Assembly (NCBI RefSeq): GCF_010727945.1
Contig: NZ_AP022569.1
Location: 186,001 to 250,000, forward strand
Direction: 5' to 3'
From: Mycobacterium cookii
GTDB taxonomy: Bacteria > Actinomycetota > Actinomycetes > Mycobacteriales > Mycobacteriaceae
DNA: 64,000 nucleotides
In this document: positions 12,051 to 22,710 of the stretch, one piece after another
Layout of the letters: each line of letters begins with the position of its first letter
Numbering within the stretch: position 1 is the stretch's first letter
Made by a program: the position numbers and the translations under genes
Notes under the pieces: generated by a model
What the model was told of the DNA's origin: nothing
Seen by the model: the letters and a program-made list of their open reading frames with translations, nothing else
Databases searched by the model: none

Positions 12051-13575
12051 TGTTGACCTTCAGCTGGCTTGGGTAGAGCCGCCACACTGCATCCGGCTGG
12101 CTTCTCATCTGAGCCTCCAGCTTGGCGAGGTCGGCCTGGAACTGGATCATGACGAGCTGGGCGCGGTAATCAAGCGCGAGACTGTCGAAGTCATCCATCA
12201 GGGCGCGTCGATGCACATTCAGGTTGAAGTTTGAGTTCACCAGTCGCTGGTAGATATCCAACGGCTCGCGCCGAAAATCGCTATAAATCCGCGCCGGCTG
12301 ACGGTGCGTCCACAGCTGATAGTTCCACATGCAGCTGCCGAGGATCTCGTGCTGCACTGTCACTGAGTACAGTTGACCCGCCAGCATCCGCGCCAACTCA
12401 TCCCAGGTAAAGCTGGTGGGGTTTACGCCAACTCCGTTGGGAATAACCGTGTTGAGTTCACCCAGCCACGCTAGCGTCTCTGGATCTTGGTGAATACTGT
12501 TGCTGCCGCGGGCTTTTCGCGGATAGTAGATTCCCAGGTAGTTGCGCACATATCGGTGCAGGACGTCGAACAGCGCTTCGAGGTTATCCTGCGTCGGCGT
12601 ATCGAAAACGGCACCGCGCACTTTGCGTGATTTGCCGTACTCCTCAGGGTCGTTCACGTCGTGGGAATATTGCAGGTAGGTGTCGTCGAATAGTTTGCAC
12701 ATCCCCTCGAAGGTCAGGCTGAAGGTCGTCTCGAAGTCGCCGCCGCGTTCCATCTGCCCGCGGGTGACCATGTCGTTGCTTTGCTGGGTGCCGTAGACGT
12801 ACGGCCACAACAGCCTGAACAGAGGATGATTGGCTGACAGGGAATTGCGCGTAGCGATGGCTAACTGGGCTCCACCTGCCAGGTGTACCCAGTTGTAGTG
12901 GCGTACGAGTGAAAGATGCGTCGAGGCTGCGCACAACACTATTTTGGTGGCCTGGTCCCACTCTGGGTCGTTCGGTGTGATCGAATTGCCCAGCACGCAG
13001 TCGATCTCATATGCCTCTAACGAACGTCGGACCTTGTTAACGCGGAACAACACACGCGAACCGATCTTCAACAGCCCGCGGTGGTGCTGGTAGTTGTCGA
13101 GCATGCGAAGGTCCCATTCCCATGCCGCGCGACGCGCCGAGCGCTGTGTGTAGCACGCGTAGGGACCACGTACTGCCAGCGAACCAAGGTCTGGACTACC
13201 GAGGAACTCGGCCGGCATCCGGGGCGCATCGAATAGTCTGCGACGCGGACCTTTGTACGCTTTTTTCAGCGCTACCTGCGGATCGGCGTCTATCTCCGGT
13301 AGGCGTCGCTGCATGGGTGAAAAAGCTTTGTAGAGCCAAACCTGGATGTCATAGAAGGTGGTGTGCACCCACTTCTGTTCATCTTTGGGGACGTCTGCGC
13401 GTGCGCAGACCATCACGTTGTGCAGCTGCACTGCCGGAATCGCCTGGATCATCGGCTTCGGGGTGATGTGGCGCCATGCGGTCGACGGCCGTTTGATGAC
13501 GAGCGGCCTGCTCGCAAAAAACTTCAACCAGGCGAGGATGTCCCAAAACCAGCGGCGCACAGACCACATCAGCAT
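12040..13575 (-). CDS. Lipoxygenase-like protein
   Basis: About 511 residues. The centre (residues about 219-259) reads like the lipoxygenase metal site: HYNWVH gives the HxxxxH pair, followed by AIATRNSLSANHPLFRLLWP, matching the classical lipoxygenase 'H-x4-H ... LS-HP-LL-P' block. QHEILGS near residue 409 offers the third His. Two further ligands of typical lipoxygenases are not obvious: the residue four after that His is Gly instead of Asn/His, and the chain ends in Asn-Ala, not Ile. It is shorter than plant enzymes and has no PLAT domain. The ATG at 13575 follows GGGAG; a GTG at 13581 is an alternative. It lies 18 bp after a dioxygenase gene on the same strand, suggesting joint action on unsaturated fatty acids. 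Confidence 0.75.
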   Translation of the reverse strand: MLMWSVRRWFWDILAWLKFFASRPLVIKRPSTAWRHITPKPMIQAIPAVQLHNVMVCARADVPKDEQKWVHTTFYDIQVWLYKAFSPMQRRLPEIDADPQVALKKAYKGPRRRLFDAPRMPAEFLGSPDLGSLAVRGPYACYTQRSARRAAWEWDLRMLDNYQHHRGLLKIGSRVLFRVNKVRRSLEAYEIDCVLGNSITPNDPEWDQATKIVLCAASTHLSLVRHYNWVHLAGGAQLAIATRNSLSANHPLFRLLWPYVYGTQQSNDMVTRGQMERGGDFETTFSLTFEGMCKLFDDTYLQYSHDVNDPEEYGKSRKVRGAVFDTPTQDNLEALFDVLHRYVRNYLGIYYPRKARGSNSIHQDPETLAWLGELNTVIPNGVGVNPTSFTWDELARMLAGQLYSVTVQHEILGSCMWNYQLWTHRQPARIYSDFRREPLDIYQRLVNSNFNLNVHRRALMDDFDSLALDYRAQLVMIQFQADLAKLEAQMRSQPDAVWRLYPSQLKVNINA

Positions 13576-13593
13576 TTGCACTCCCGACGATGT

Positions 13594-15972
13594 TTAGGCA
13601 TTGCGGTATGCGTCGCCACGCCACGGATCGGGCTTCAAGTCACGGTCCCAGGCGCGCAGCGGGTGGGAATCGCGGCTGAGCACAGGTCCTTCATCCCAAG
13701 GCTCGAACGCGTTCTTGATGTTGGCAAGACCGGTGTCGGCGAGTTCCGGGTAGTGACGCAGGATCACGGTCTTGAAGTCGGTTTGGTCGATCCACCGGAG
13801 GCCCTCGGGCGTGTACACATCTTCGTTGTAACAATCGGTGTAGAAACGGTCCGCCTGTAGCCGCCGGCTCGCGCTGACGACGAAGATCTGAAACACCGTC
13901 TCGCCGAAGCCGAAATGGGTGGGCCGCTGGGCTTCGGCGAGCGTGCCGATCAGCAGGTCGAGGTCCTCGACGTTGTCCGGCGGGCCGCCATAGACGGACC
14001 TCAGATTATTGAGGGCTTTCGGGTCATCGGTGAGGTCGTCGAAGCTGCGAATCGGTTTCAGCCCCAGTTGGCGACGGAACTCGTTGTACCGGGGGACGCC
14101 GCGTTCGCGTGCGCGCAGGATGTCCACCGCTCCCAGGTCGAAGAACGAGTTCCCCGGGACGCTGAGGTCTTGCATGAAGCGCGGAAAGTTGTTGAGCACC
14201 AGGGCGCCCGGGTGCTGGTTGCCGAACGAGAAGAACAGGTCAGACATGGCGTACTGCTGCGTGAGCAGGGTTGAGCCGCGCTGGCGCGAGGCGGCGAACG
14301 CCTCAGGGTATATCCCGGGGATGCCGCGTCGCCGCAGTTGTAGTGTCTCAGGCAGCAGTGAATGCAGTCGATATACCTCAACGAATTCCTCCGACAGCCC
14401 AAAAACGCAGTCGTGCTTGTTGATCGGGTTACCGACAATGCCGCCAAGCTCGGGGTTGCCGATGTTGATCTCGGCTACCGTCTTGCGGTCCTTGCTCTTA
14501 TGCCGCAGGTAGGTCAGCAAGCCGTACCAGTTCGAGTTCATTCCCATCTCGAGCGTCTGGTTGGGCAAGATCGCAGGGGTCCACTCGACTGAGTGGATCT
14601 TCGCCATAACCGCAGCGTTGATTAGGCGCGCCACATTGAAGAGGAGGTTGTCGTCCCAGTTCGGGTAGGCCCGATGCAGCATGTCGCAGATCGCGTTGTG
14701 TTCTCTCACAAAAAGGGTGTGCAGCATCGACAGCCCCACCCACCAGTTGCGCATGAAAGCGGTCTCCTCGACACCGGTTTTGGGGTCTACCGGCAGCAGC
14801 CCGCCAGGGCCGAGCCGCATCTTGCCGGACTTATGGCTGCGGAGATGGTCCTGGGTGGCCTGGTCGCTGCCATAGATTTGCGAGCCATCCCACCAGTGGG
14901 TGACTTCGTTGATGAAACTGGTCGCGGCGGGGTCCGGTCTCATGCCCGCGTTGCGCGTCGGGTCAGGCTCGGTAGTGCTGATGACTAGTTCGTGTTGGTG
15001 ATAGCGCTGAATCGCCGGGTCGTCGTCCGGCAGGGGCACTGTGATAAGCGAATTGGGCGCGACGTCGCCGTGGCTGATCCAGTCATGGGTCATGAATTGG
15101 ATCCACGATGCGGCCAATAAGTTCAGAAACAAGACTGGCGCCATGTCCGGTTGGCCATCAGCGTCGTCAGGACGGGTAAGCAATTTCAGGCTGATCTCGC
15201 GCGGGTTTGGCGTCAGCAGGCGCGGGCTTTTCTCGGGGTGGGTGGCGGAGAACTCGACGTTTCGCAGGAATCGGGTGTTGGCCGCGCCTTCTTTCGGGTC
15301 GGACAGGTTATTCCAGCTTCCGTCGGCGGTGCGGAAACGAGCGACTCCGGGGGGCGGTGGTGGGCCGTTCTTGAGGAAGGCGACGAGTTCTCCGGGCGGG
15401 TAGGTGCTTTTGAGGTTCTCCGCGCTGAGTCGCTCGCGGATGTAGGCCAGCAGCAGTACTCCGACGACCATCCCGTGGCGATACCAGTTGGTCCATACCG
15501 TGCCGCGGTACCCGAATACCCGACCCACAATTTTGATGAGGAGATCCATCAACACCGTCAGTACCGCACCGGCTCCATTGCCTAACCAGAGCCGAAACCA
15601 CTTGATGCAGCAGCGACACGACCGAGCCGCAGGCGGGTCGGGAATGGCGCCGGGAGGCACGGAAGGCCACGAGAGAAGGTCCGTCTTGGTGGGGTAATGC
15701 GGCGCCGGCACGTGGACGTAGATCTCGGCGGCCGAGTTGGATTTCGCGAGGGCTTCCATTTTGGCCCAGTCGGCGGCGTCCGTGCCGCCGGCTTTCACCG
15801 CCTCGGCGTAAAGCTCCGCTGCGGCCTGATATTCCTCGCGCTTGAAGTGGGCCAGCGCCGCCAACACACACGCCTTGCCATCGCGCTGCTCGGGGGGAAG
15901 GCCCTCAAACCAGTTGATGACGTCCTCGTATTCGCCCCTTTTCAAGGCCTCCAACGCCTCTCTGTAAGACAC
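13594..15972 (-). CDS. Fatty acid alpha-dioxygenase/cyclooxygenase-like haem protein with N-terminal TPR region
   Basis: 792 residues from the GTG at 15972, which has AAGGAG six bases upstream; the frame is open further back to 16053. Residues 1-75 resemble TPR helices (EALKRGEYEDVINWFEGLP, FKREEYQAAAELYAEAV), about 125-180 is basic and hydrophobic (possible membrane anchor), and the rest is an animal-type haem peroxidase of the plant alpha-dioxygenase branch. Key residues: distal His in FMTHDWISH (about 296), EVTHWWDGSQIYGSD, and VYRLHSLLPE, where Tyr (about 534) would be the catalytic radical and His (about 537) the proximal haem ligand, as in COX Tyr385/His388. Expected chemistry: O2 addition to fatty acids. 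First gene of a pair with the lipoxygenase-like gene. Confidence 0.85.
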   Translation of the reverse strand: MSYREALEALKRGEYEDVINWFEGLPPEQRDGKACVLAALAHFKREEYQAAAELYAEAVKAGGTDAADWAKMEALAKSNSAAEIYVHVPAPHYPTKTDLLSWPSVPPGAIPDPPAARSCRCCIKWFRLWLGNGAGAVLTVLMDLLIKIVGRVFGYRGTVWTNWYRHGMVVGVLLLAYIRERLSAENLKSTYPPGELVAFLKNGPPPPPGVARFRTADGSWNNLSDPKEGAANTRFLRNVEFSATHPEKSPRLLTPNPREISLKLLTRPDDADGQPDMAPVLFLNLLAASWIQFMTHDWISHGDVAPNSLITVPLPDDDPAIQRYHQHELVISTTEPDPTRNAGMRPDPAATSFINEVTHWWDGSQIYGSDQATQDHLRSHKSGKMRLGPGGLLPVDPKTGVEETAFMRNWWVGLSMLHTLFVREHNAICDMLHRAYPNWDDNLLFNVARLINAAVMAKIHSVEWTPAILPNQTLEMGMNSNWYGLLTYLRHKSKDRKTVAEINIGNPELGGIVGNPINKHDCVFGLSEEFVEVYRLHSLLPETLQLRRRGIPGIYPEAFAASRQRGSTLLTQQYAMSDLFFSFGNQHPGALVLNNFPRFMQDLSVPGNSFFDLGAVDILRARERGVPRYNEFRRQLGLKPIRSFDDLTDDPKALNNLRSVYGGPPDNVEDLDLLIGTLAEAQRPTHFGFGETVFQIFVVSASRRLQADRFYTDCYNEDVYTPEGLRWIDQTDFKTVILRHYPELADTGLANIKNAFEPWDEGPVLSRDSHPLRAWDRDLKPDPWRGDAYRNA

Positions 15973-16280
15973 ATGAAGCTCCTTGCGTGGCAACCCCGGA
16001 GCTAAAACGTACTTGAAGCGGTCGCAGAAGGCGGAATAAAACCCGCAATTCACCAGCGGGAAGGCCGATTATCGTCAATTGTTTAATCATCCAGGTGAAA
16101 AACACCGGATAGGACAGTCACGCCGGACGTTGCCGACCAATAGTGTTAACCGCGCGTGTTACGTCTTCCAAAGGGCTTCCCCGGCAGCGCCGCCGGTTAA
16201 TAATCAAGCTATTGCTGCTCGAAGCTTTGGGGTGGGTGCACTCGGCAGCCCGGATAAGTGATTGGCGGCAGGAGAGGCAG
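15973..16280. promoter_or_regulatory. Divergent intergenic region between dioxygenase pair and cyclase regulator
   Basis: 308 bp with no convincing gene, AT-richer than the surroundings. It must hold the promoters for the minus-strand dioxygenase-lipoxygenase pair and the + strand regulator. Visible symmetry: GATTA and TAATC bracket the palindrome CAATTG at 16067-16088, and CCCGC/GCGGG arms at 16042-16060 flank a nine-base loop. Either could be an operator or an mRNA leader stem; no consensus promoter is clear. Confidence 0.4.
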
Positions 16281-19200
16281 ATGGGGCCAGCAGGCGCGAT
16301 GTGCCGAGCGTGCGGCACCGAACTGCGTGTTGGGGCCCGGTTCTGCGACTCATGCGGGGTACAGGCTCCCGAAGCAGACCAGCAGCCCGAGTTCAAGCAG
16401 GTGACGGTGCTGTTCGCTGATGTGGTGAATTCGTTGACGATCGCCTCGGCGGTTGGCGCGGAGCGGTTGCGCGAGATAATGGCCGAGGTTTTCGGCTGCG
16501 CGGCAACAATTACCCGTCGGTACGGCGGCACGGTCGACAAGTTCACCGGCGACGGCATCATGGCACTGTTTGGGGCACCGGTCGCGCTGGAGGATCACGC
16601 TTTCCGGGCTTGTCTGGCGGCTTTGGATATTCAAGAGCAGATCGCGCAGCTGGCTGATGAAGTGCTGCACCGCGACGGCGTCGTGCTGCAGCTGCGGGTC
16701 GGACTGAACTCTGGCCGGGTGATTGCCGGCGAAATCAGTTCTGACGCAAGGGCATACACCGCGGTTGGTGAGGAGGTCGGTTTAGCGCAGCGGATGGAAT
16801 CGGTCGCCCCGCCCGGTGGGGTGATGCTGAGTGAGTCGACAGCGCGGCTGGTCGAATATGCCACCGTGCTGGGCGCGCCCGAGTTGGTGCACATCAAGGG
16901 TGCCGACGAGCCGTTACCCGCGCGTCGGCTGCTGGGGGCCGCTGCTGAGCGCATGCGGATCGGCCGGCGTGAACCAACCCTGGTCGGACGCGCCTGGGAG
17001 ATGAACACCGTCGCCGGCATTCTCGACCAGGCGATCAGCGGTGCCGGATGTGTGGTCGGGGTGGTGGGACCACCCGGTATCGGCAAGAGCCGCATCATGA
17101 ATGAGGCCGTCACGCTTGCTACCAGTCGTGGGGTCGAGGTGTTCACCGTCGCGTGCGAATCCCATACCCGCGAGGTCCCGTTTCATCTGGTGGCGCGATT
17201 GCTGCGCAGGGTTTTCGGGGTGAGCAACCTCGATGAGCACGCGGGCCGGGCGCGGGTGCGGGCCCGCATGCCCGACGCCAACCCAGAAGACCTGTCGCTG
17301 CTGGAAGACTTGCTCGGAATCGGCGACCCCGATGCCGCGCTGCCTGACATCACCGCCGATGCCCGGCGGCGCCGGTTGGCGGCGTTGTTGAAGGCCATCG
17401 CCCTGACCCGGACCACACCGGCGCAGTACGTCATCGAAGACGTGCACTGGATCGACGAGGTCAGCGAGGCCATGCTCGCTGAATTGGTCACCGTTGTGCG
17501 GCAGGGCCATTCGCTGGTGCTGATCACCTACCGCCCCGAATACCGGGGTGCGTTGTCGCGAACACCGGGTACACAGACGATCTCGCTGACGCCGTTGAAC
17601 TCGGCGCAGACCTCAGCGTTGACCGCGGAGCTACTAGGTACTGACCCGTCGGTGCGAGCCCTGAGCGCACGGATTGCCGACCGGGCCGCCGGGAATCCGT
17701 TCTTCGCTGAGGAGATGGTGCGTGACCTGGCCCAGCGCGGCGTACTCGACGGCGATCGCGGCGCGTATAGCTGCGGAGAGGACGTCGCCGACGTCAGTGT
17801 GCCGGCCACGTTGCAAGCCACCATCGCCGCTCGCATCGACCGCCTCGGTCGGCCTGCGAAGCAGTTCCTTTACGCCGCTGCGGTCGTCGGCGCGCGATTC
17901 AGGGCCGAGCTGGTGGCCGCTTTGCTGGATGACATCGACGCAGCCGGCGCGATCGCCGAGTTACTGCAGGTGGAGTTGATCGATCAGGTGATGTTCACTC
18001 CGCGCGCCGTGTATGCGTTTCGGCACCCATTGATCCGGACGGTGGCCTACGAGTCGCAGCTGAAGTCCGGGCGGGCCGAATTGCACCGACGGTCGGCTAT
18101 CGCGATTGAGCAGCAGGATCCCGGCGCGGCCGATGAGAACGCCGCCCTGATTGCTGAAAACCTTGAGGCTGGCGGAGATTTGCGCGCGGCGTTCGACTGG
18201 CACATGCGCGCCGGCGCGTGGTCGGCCTTCCGTGACATTCGGGCGGCCCGCACCAACTGGCAGCGGGCTCGTCAGGTGGCCGACCGACTACCCGCCGACA
18301 CCCCGTATCGGGCATCGTTGCAGATCGCGCCTCGCAACCTGTTATGCGGCACCCTGTGGCGGACCGGTGGCAGTATCGCCGCCACGGGTTTCGACGAATT
18401 GCGAGATCTCTGCACTGCGGCAGACGACAAGGTCTCGTTGGCGATCGGCATGACCGGATACATCATGGCGTTGACCTTTCACAACCGGTTCCGCGATGCG
18501 GCCCAGGTCGCTTCAGAGCAGAGCGAACTGCTCGAATCGATCGGGGATCCGACGCTGACGGTGGCACTACTGTTCGCGGCGATATACGCCAAATGCCAAG
18601 CGGGGGAGATGATCGAGGCCCTGCGATTGGCGGATCGACTCATCGACTTGGCCGACGGGGATCCCACCAAGGGGAACTTGATTTTCGGCTCACCGCTGAG
18701 CACTGCCATCGCGATGCGCGGCCACGTCAAGATGTGCCTGGGAATCCGAGGATGGCTGGACGACGCCGCCACGTCAATCGCGATGGCGGCTCCGCTGGAC
18801 CCGACGAGTTATGTTTTCGCCCTGCTCTGGAAGTACGTCGCCTCCATCCCATTCGGGGCGCTACCGGCCGATGCGACCGCCATGCGCGAGACCACCGAGG
18901 CGCTGCGCATCGCCGAAAGTTCGAGCGACGACTTCGTTCTCGGAATGGGCCGACTCAGCCGAGGCCTAGTGCTGGTTACCGGCGAGGGCCCAGAACGCGA
19001 GGCGGGTCTGGACCTGTTCACCCAAGCTCGCGACATGGCTGTGGCGGAACGGTTCTCCCTGAGTTCGCTGACTATCGTCGACCCCGAGTTCGCGATGGAG
19101 AAGGCCCGGAACGGGGATCTCGATGGTGCCGTCGAACTAGCGCGCTCGGTGGTGGACGGCGCATACGAAAGCGGCGACATGATCTGGCGCGGAAGGGCCA

Positions 19201-19481
19201 CCGAAGTTCTGATGCAACTGCTGATCCGACGCGGTTCTGTTGCAGATCTGCAAGAAGCGGAGACGGCGATAGACCGACTGGCCGCCATACCAACCGATCC
19301 CGGCTTCGTGCTGCACGAACTGCCCCTGCTGCGTTCGCGGGCACTGCTTGCGCGGGCGCATGGTGACGAAAAGGGCCACCGGAACTTCGCCGAACAACAC
19401 CGCGCCAAGGCGGCAGCGGCGGGGTTCGACGCTATCACGGCCGATGCCAACGCGACGGTGATTGTGCCCCAACGTGACTGA
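16281..19481 (+). CDS. Zinc-ribbon / class III nucleotidyl cyclase / AAA ATPase / TPR-like regulator
   Basis: 1066 residues. ATG at 16281 follows GGAGAG. Domains in order: a zinc ribbon with two CxxC pairs (MCRACGTEL, FCDSCG; residues 7-31); a class III cyclase domain (about 40-220) with both metal-binding Asp (FADVVN, GDGIMALFG) and the Lys of DKFTGDG; an ATPase with Walker A GPPGIGKS (about 266-273) and Walker B-like YVIEDVHW; then long helical repeats to the end. The cyclase position that normally holds the transition-state Asn (V-N-L-A-x-R) reads VGLAQR, so activity may be weak or altered. Such fusions are common in mycobacteria and act as signalling ATPases/cyclases. It is divergent from the dioxygenase pair and may regulate it. 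Confidence 0.85.
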   Translation: MGPAGAMCRACGTELRVGARFCDSCGVQAPEADQQPEFKQVTVLFADVVNSLTIASAVGAERLREIMAEVFGCAATITRRYGGTVDKFTGDGIMALFGAPVALEDHAFRACLAALDIQEQIAQLADEVLHRDGVVLQLRVGLNSGRVIAGEISSDARAYTAVGEEVGLAQRMESVAPPGGVMLSESTARLVEYATVLGAPELVHIKGADEPLPARRLLGAAAERMRIGRREPTLVGRAWEMNTVAGILDQAISGAGCVVGVVGPPGIGKSRIMNEAVTLATSRGVEVFTVACESHTREVPFHLVARLLRRVFGVSNLDEHAGRARVRARMPDANPEDLSLLEDLLGIGDPDAALPDITADARRRRLAALLKAIALTRTTPAQYVIEDVHWIDEVSEAMLAELVTVVRQGHSLVLITYRPEYRGALSRTPGTQTISLTPLNSAQTSALTAELLGTDPSVRALSARIADRAAGNPFFAEEMVRDLAQRGVLDGDRGAYSCGEDVADVSVPATLQATIAARIDRLGRPAKQFLYAAAVVGARFRAELVAALLDDIDAAGAIAELLQVELIDQVMFTPRAVYAFRHPLIRTVAYESQLKSGRAELHRRSAIAIEQQDPGAADENAALIAENLEAGGDLRAAFDWHMRAGAWSAFRDIRAARTNWQRARQVADRLPADTPYRASLQIAPRNLLCGTLWRTGGSIAATGFDELRDLCTAADDKVSLAIGMTGYIMALTFHNRFRDAAQVASEQSELLESIGDPTLTVALLFAAIYAKCQAGEMIEALRLADRLIDLADGDPTKGNLIFGSPLSTAIAMRGHVKMCLGIRGWLDDAATSIAMAAPLDPTSYVFALLWKYVASIPFGALPADATAMRETTEALRIAESSSDDFVLGMGRLSRGLVLVTGEGPEREAGLDLFTQARDMAVAERFSLSSLTIVDPEFAMEKARNGDLDGAVELARSVVDGAYESGDMIWRGRATEVLMQLLIRRGSVADLQEAETAIDRLAAIPTDPGFVLHELPLLRSRALLARAHGDEKGHRNFAEQHRAKAAAAGFDAITADANATVIVPQRD

Positions 19482-19573
19482 GCGAATGTCTGACAACTAC
19501 GGCGGTGCACGAAAAGAGTCTTGGTCAGCCAATTTCGTTGACGAACGTTCGACTTCGACGCAGGAGTTCCGCC

Positions 19574-20971
19574 ATGGCACGACTGGGTGAGCGTGCGGTC
19601 GTTCTCGGGGCGAGCATGGGCGGGCTGCTCGCGGCGCGGGTCCTCGCCGACTTCTTTGACACTGTCACGGTAGTCGAGCGTGATGAGTTACCGGATCATC
19701 CCGCTGTCCGACGCGGGGTGCCGCAGGGCCGGCATGTTCATGTTCTGCTGGCCCGCGGGGCGCAGATCTTCGATGAGCTCTTCCCTGGGCTTCTCGATGA
19801 ACTGGTCGCCGACGGCGCTCCCGTGTGGGACGACGGCGAACTGTCCAAGCTGCGCCTGTCTTTCGGTGGCCACGACATACTGCGCTCGGGCAAGGTCGCG
19901 AAAGAGGCCAAGGCGTTAGCGATCCACTTGCCGAGCAGGCCGTTTCTGGAATGCCATGTGCGGCGGCGCCTCCGGGCGATGAGCAACGTGACGATTCTCA
20001 GCGGACACGAGATGGTCGAGTTGGCGGCGACACCGGATCGCCGCCGTGTCACCGGGGTACGGGTTGTCGGCCGCGACGACGGCGCTGAACGGGCGCTGAC
20101 TGCCGACGTCGTCATGGATGCGATGGGTCGCGGTGCGCACACGCCGGCTTTCCTGGACAGCCTCGGCTACGGTCGACCGGTCGAGGACCACATCATCATG
20201 CATACGAACTACGTGAGCCAACTGCTGCAAATCCCCGCGGGCACGCTGAACGAGATGTTGGTCGATATCGGCCCCGCGCCGGACAGGCCAGCCGGAATGT
20301 TCCTGAGCGGCTACGAGAACGACACGTGGATGTTCACGGTTTTCGGGATGGCGGGAAACCAGCCGCCCCGCGATCTGGCCGGCATGCTGTCATTCGCCGA
20401 GGAGTACTGCCCCGCGCACCTCTATGCGGCGATCCGGGCTGCCGAACCGATTGGCGACACGGCACATCACCACATGCCGTCCAGCCAGTGGCGACGCTAC
20501 GACAAAATGTCCCGACTACCGGACGGTCTGCTGGTGTGCGGCGACGCAATCTGCAGCTTCAATCCCATCTACGGACAGGGAATGACGGTGGCCGCGTTGG
20601 AGGCCGTCGCGCTGCGGGCGTGTTTGCATCGCGGCGACACCGATCTGCCCGGGCGATATTTCCGTGCTGCAGCGAAACCGATTGGCGTGGCCTGGCAGAT
20701 GGTAGCGAGCTTGGACCTGGCCTTCCCGGCGGTGGCGGGGCGACGGTCACGATGGTTGCGCGTTGCTACCCGGCTGGTGGATTGGGCGCTGACGGCCTCT
20801 GAGTCCGATCCGGTTGTCGCCGTGCGCTTCTTCAGAGTCAACAGCCTTGTCGATTCGCCAATTCGCCTGCTGCATCCCTCATTTGTCTGCCGCGCAGCGG
20901 TGGTGACACTGCGCCGTCGCCGCGGCGATAGACAACCTGGGCAAGCCGTAGTGGCCGAGCAGGCCCGCTAG
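19574..20971 (+). CDS. FAD-dependent monooxygenase (phenol hydroxylase/squalene epoxidase-like)
   Basis: 465 residues. The ATG at 19574 lies after CAGGAG; the dinucleotide loop then starts near residue 10 (VVLGASMGGLLAARVL). The second FAD motif GDAICSFNPIYGQGM (about 325-340) and QGRHVHVLLARGA are typical of mycobacterial group A flavin monooxygenases such as Rv0575c-like proteins. Expected reaction: NAD(P)H- and O2-dependent hydroxylation or epoxidation of a hydrophobic substrate. It follows the cyclase-type regulator by 92 bp on the same strand and closes the accessory block before thyX. A role in modifying products of the neighbouring dioxygenase pair is only a guess. Confidence 0.82.
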   Translation: MARLGERAVVLGASMGGLLAARVLADFFDTVTVVERDELPDHPAVRRGVPQGRHVHVLLARGAQIFDELFPGLLDELVADGAPVWDDGELSKLRLSFGGHDILRSGKVAKEAKALAIHLPSRPFLECHVRRRLRAMSNVTILSGHEMVELAATPDRRRVTGVRVVGRDDGAERALTADVVMDAMGRGAHTPAFLDSLGYGRPVEDHIIMHTNYVSQLLQIPAGTLNEMLVDIGPAPDRPAGMFLSGYENDTWMFTVFGMAGNQPPRDLAGMLSFAEEYCPAHLYAAIRAAEPIGDTAHHHMPSSQWRRYDKMSRLPDGLLVCGDAICSFNPIYGQGMTVAALEAVALRACLHRGDTDLPGRYFRAAAKPIGVAWQMVASLDLAFPAVAGRRSRWLRVATRLVDWALTASESDPVVAVRFFRVNSLVDSPIRLLHPSFVCRAAVVTLRRRRGDRQPGQAVVAEQAR

Positions 20972-20995
20972 TTCCCGACCGCTAGGGTATTCGCC

Positions 20996-22706
<1,711 letters not shown>

Positions 22707-22710
22707 ACCG

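Noticed and set aside
16143..16280. Longer N-terminus for the cyclase-type regulator
   Set aside because: The upstream frame has no ribosome site, while ATG 16281 has GGAGAG and places the zinc ribbon at the N-terminus as in relatives.
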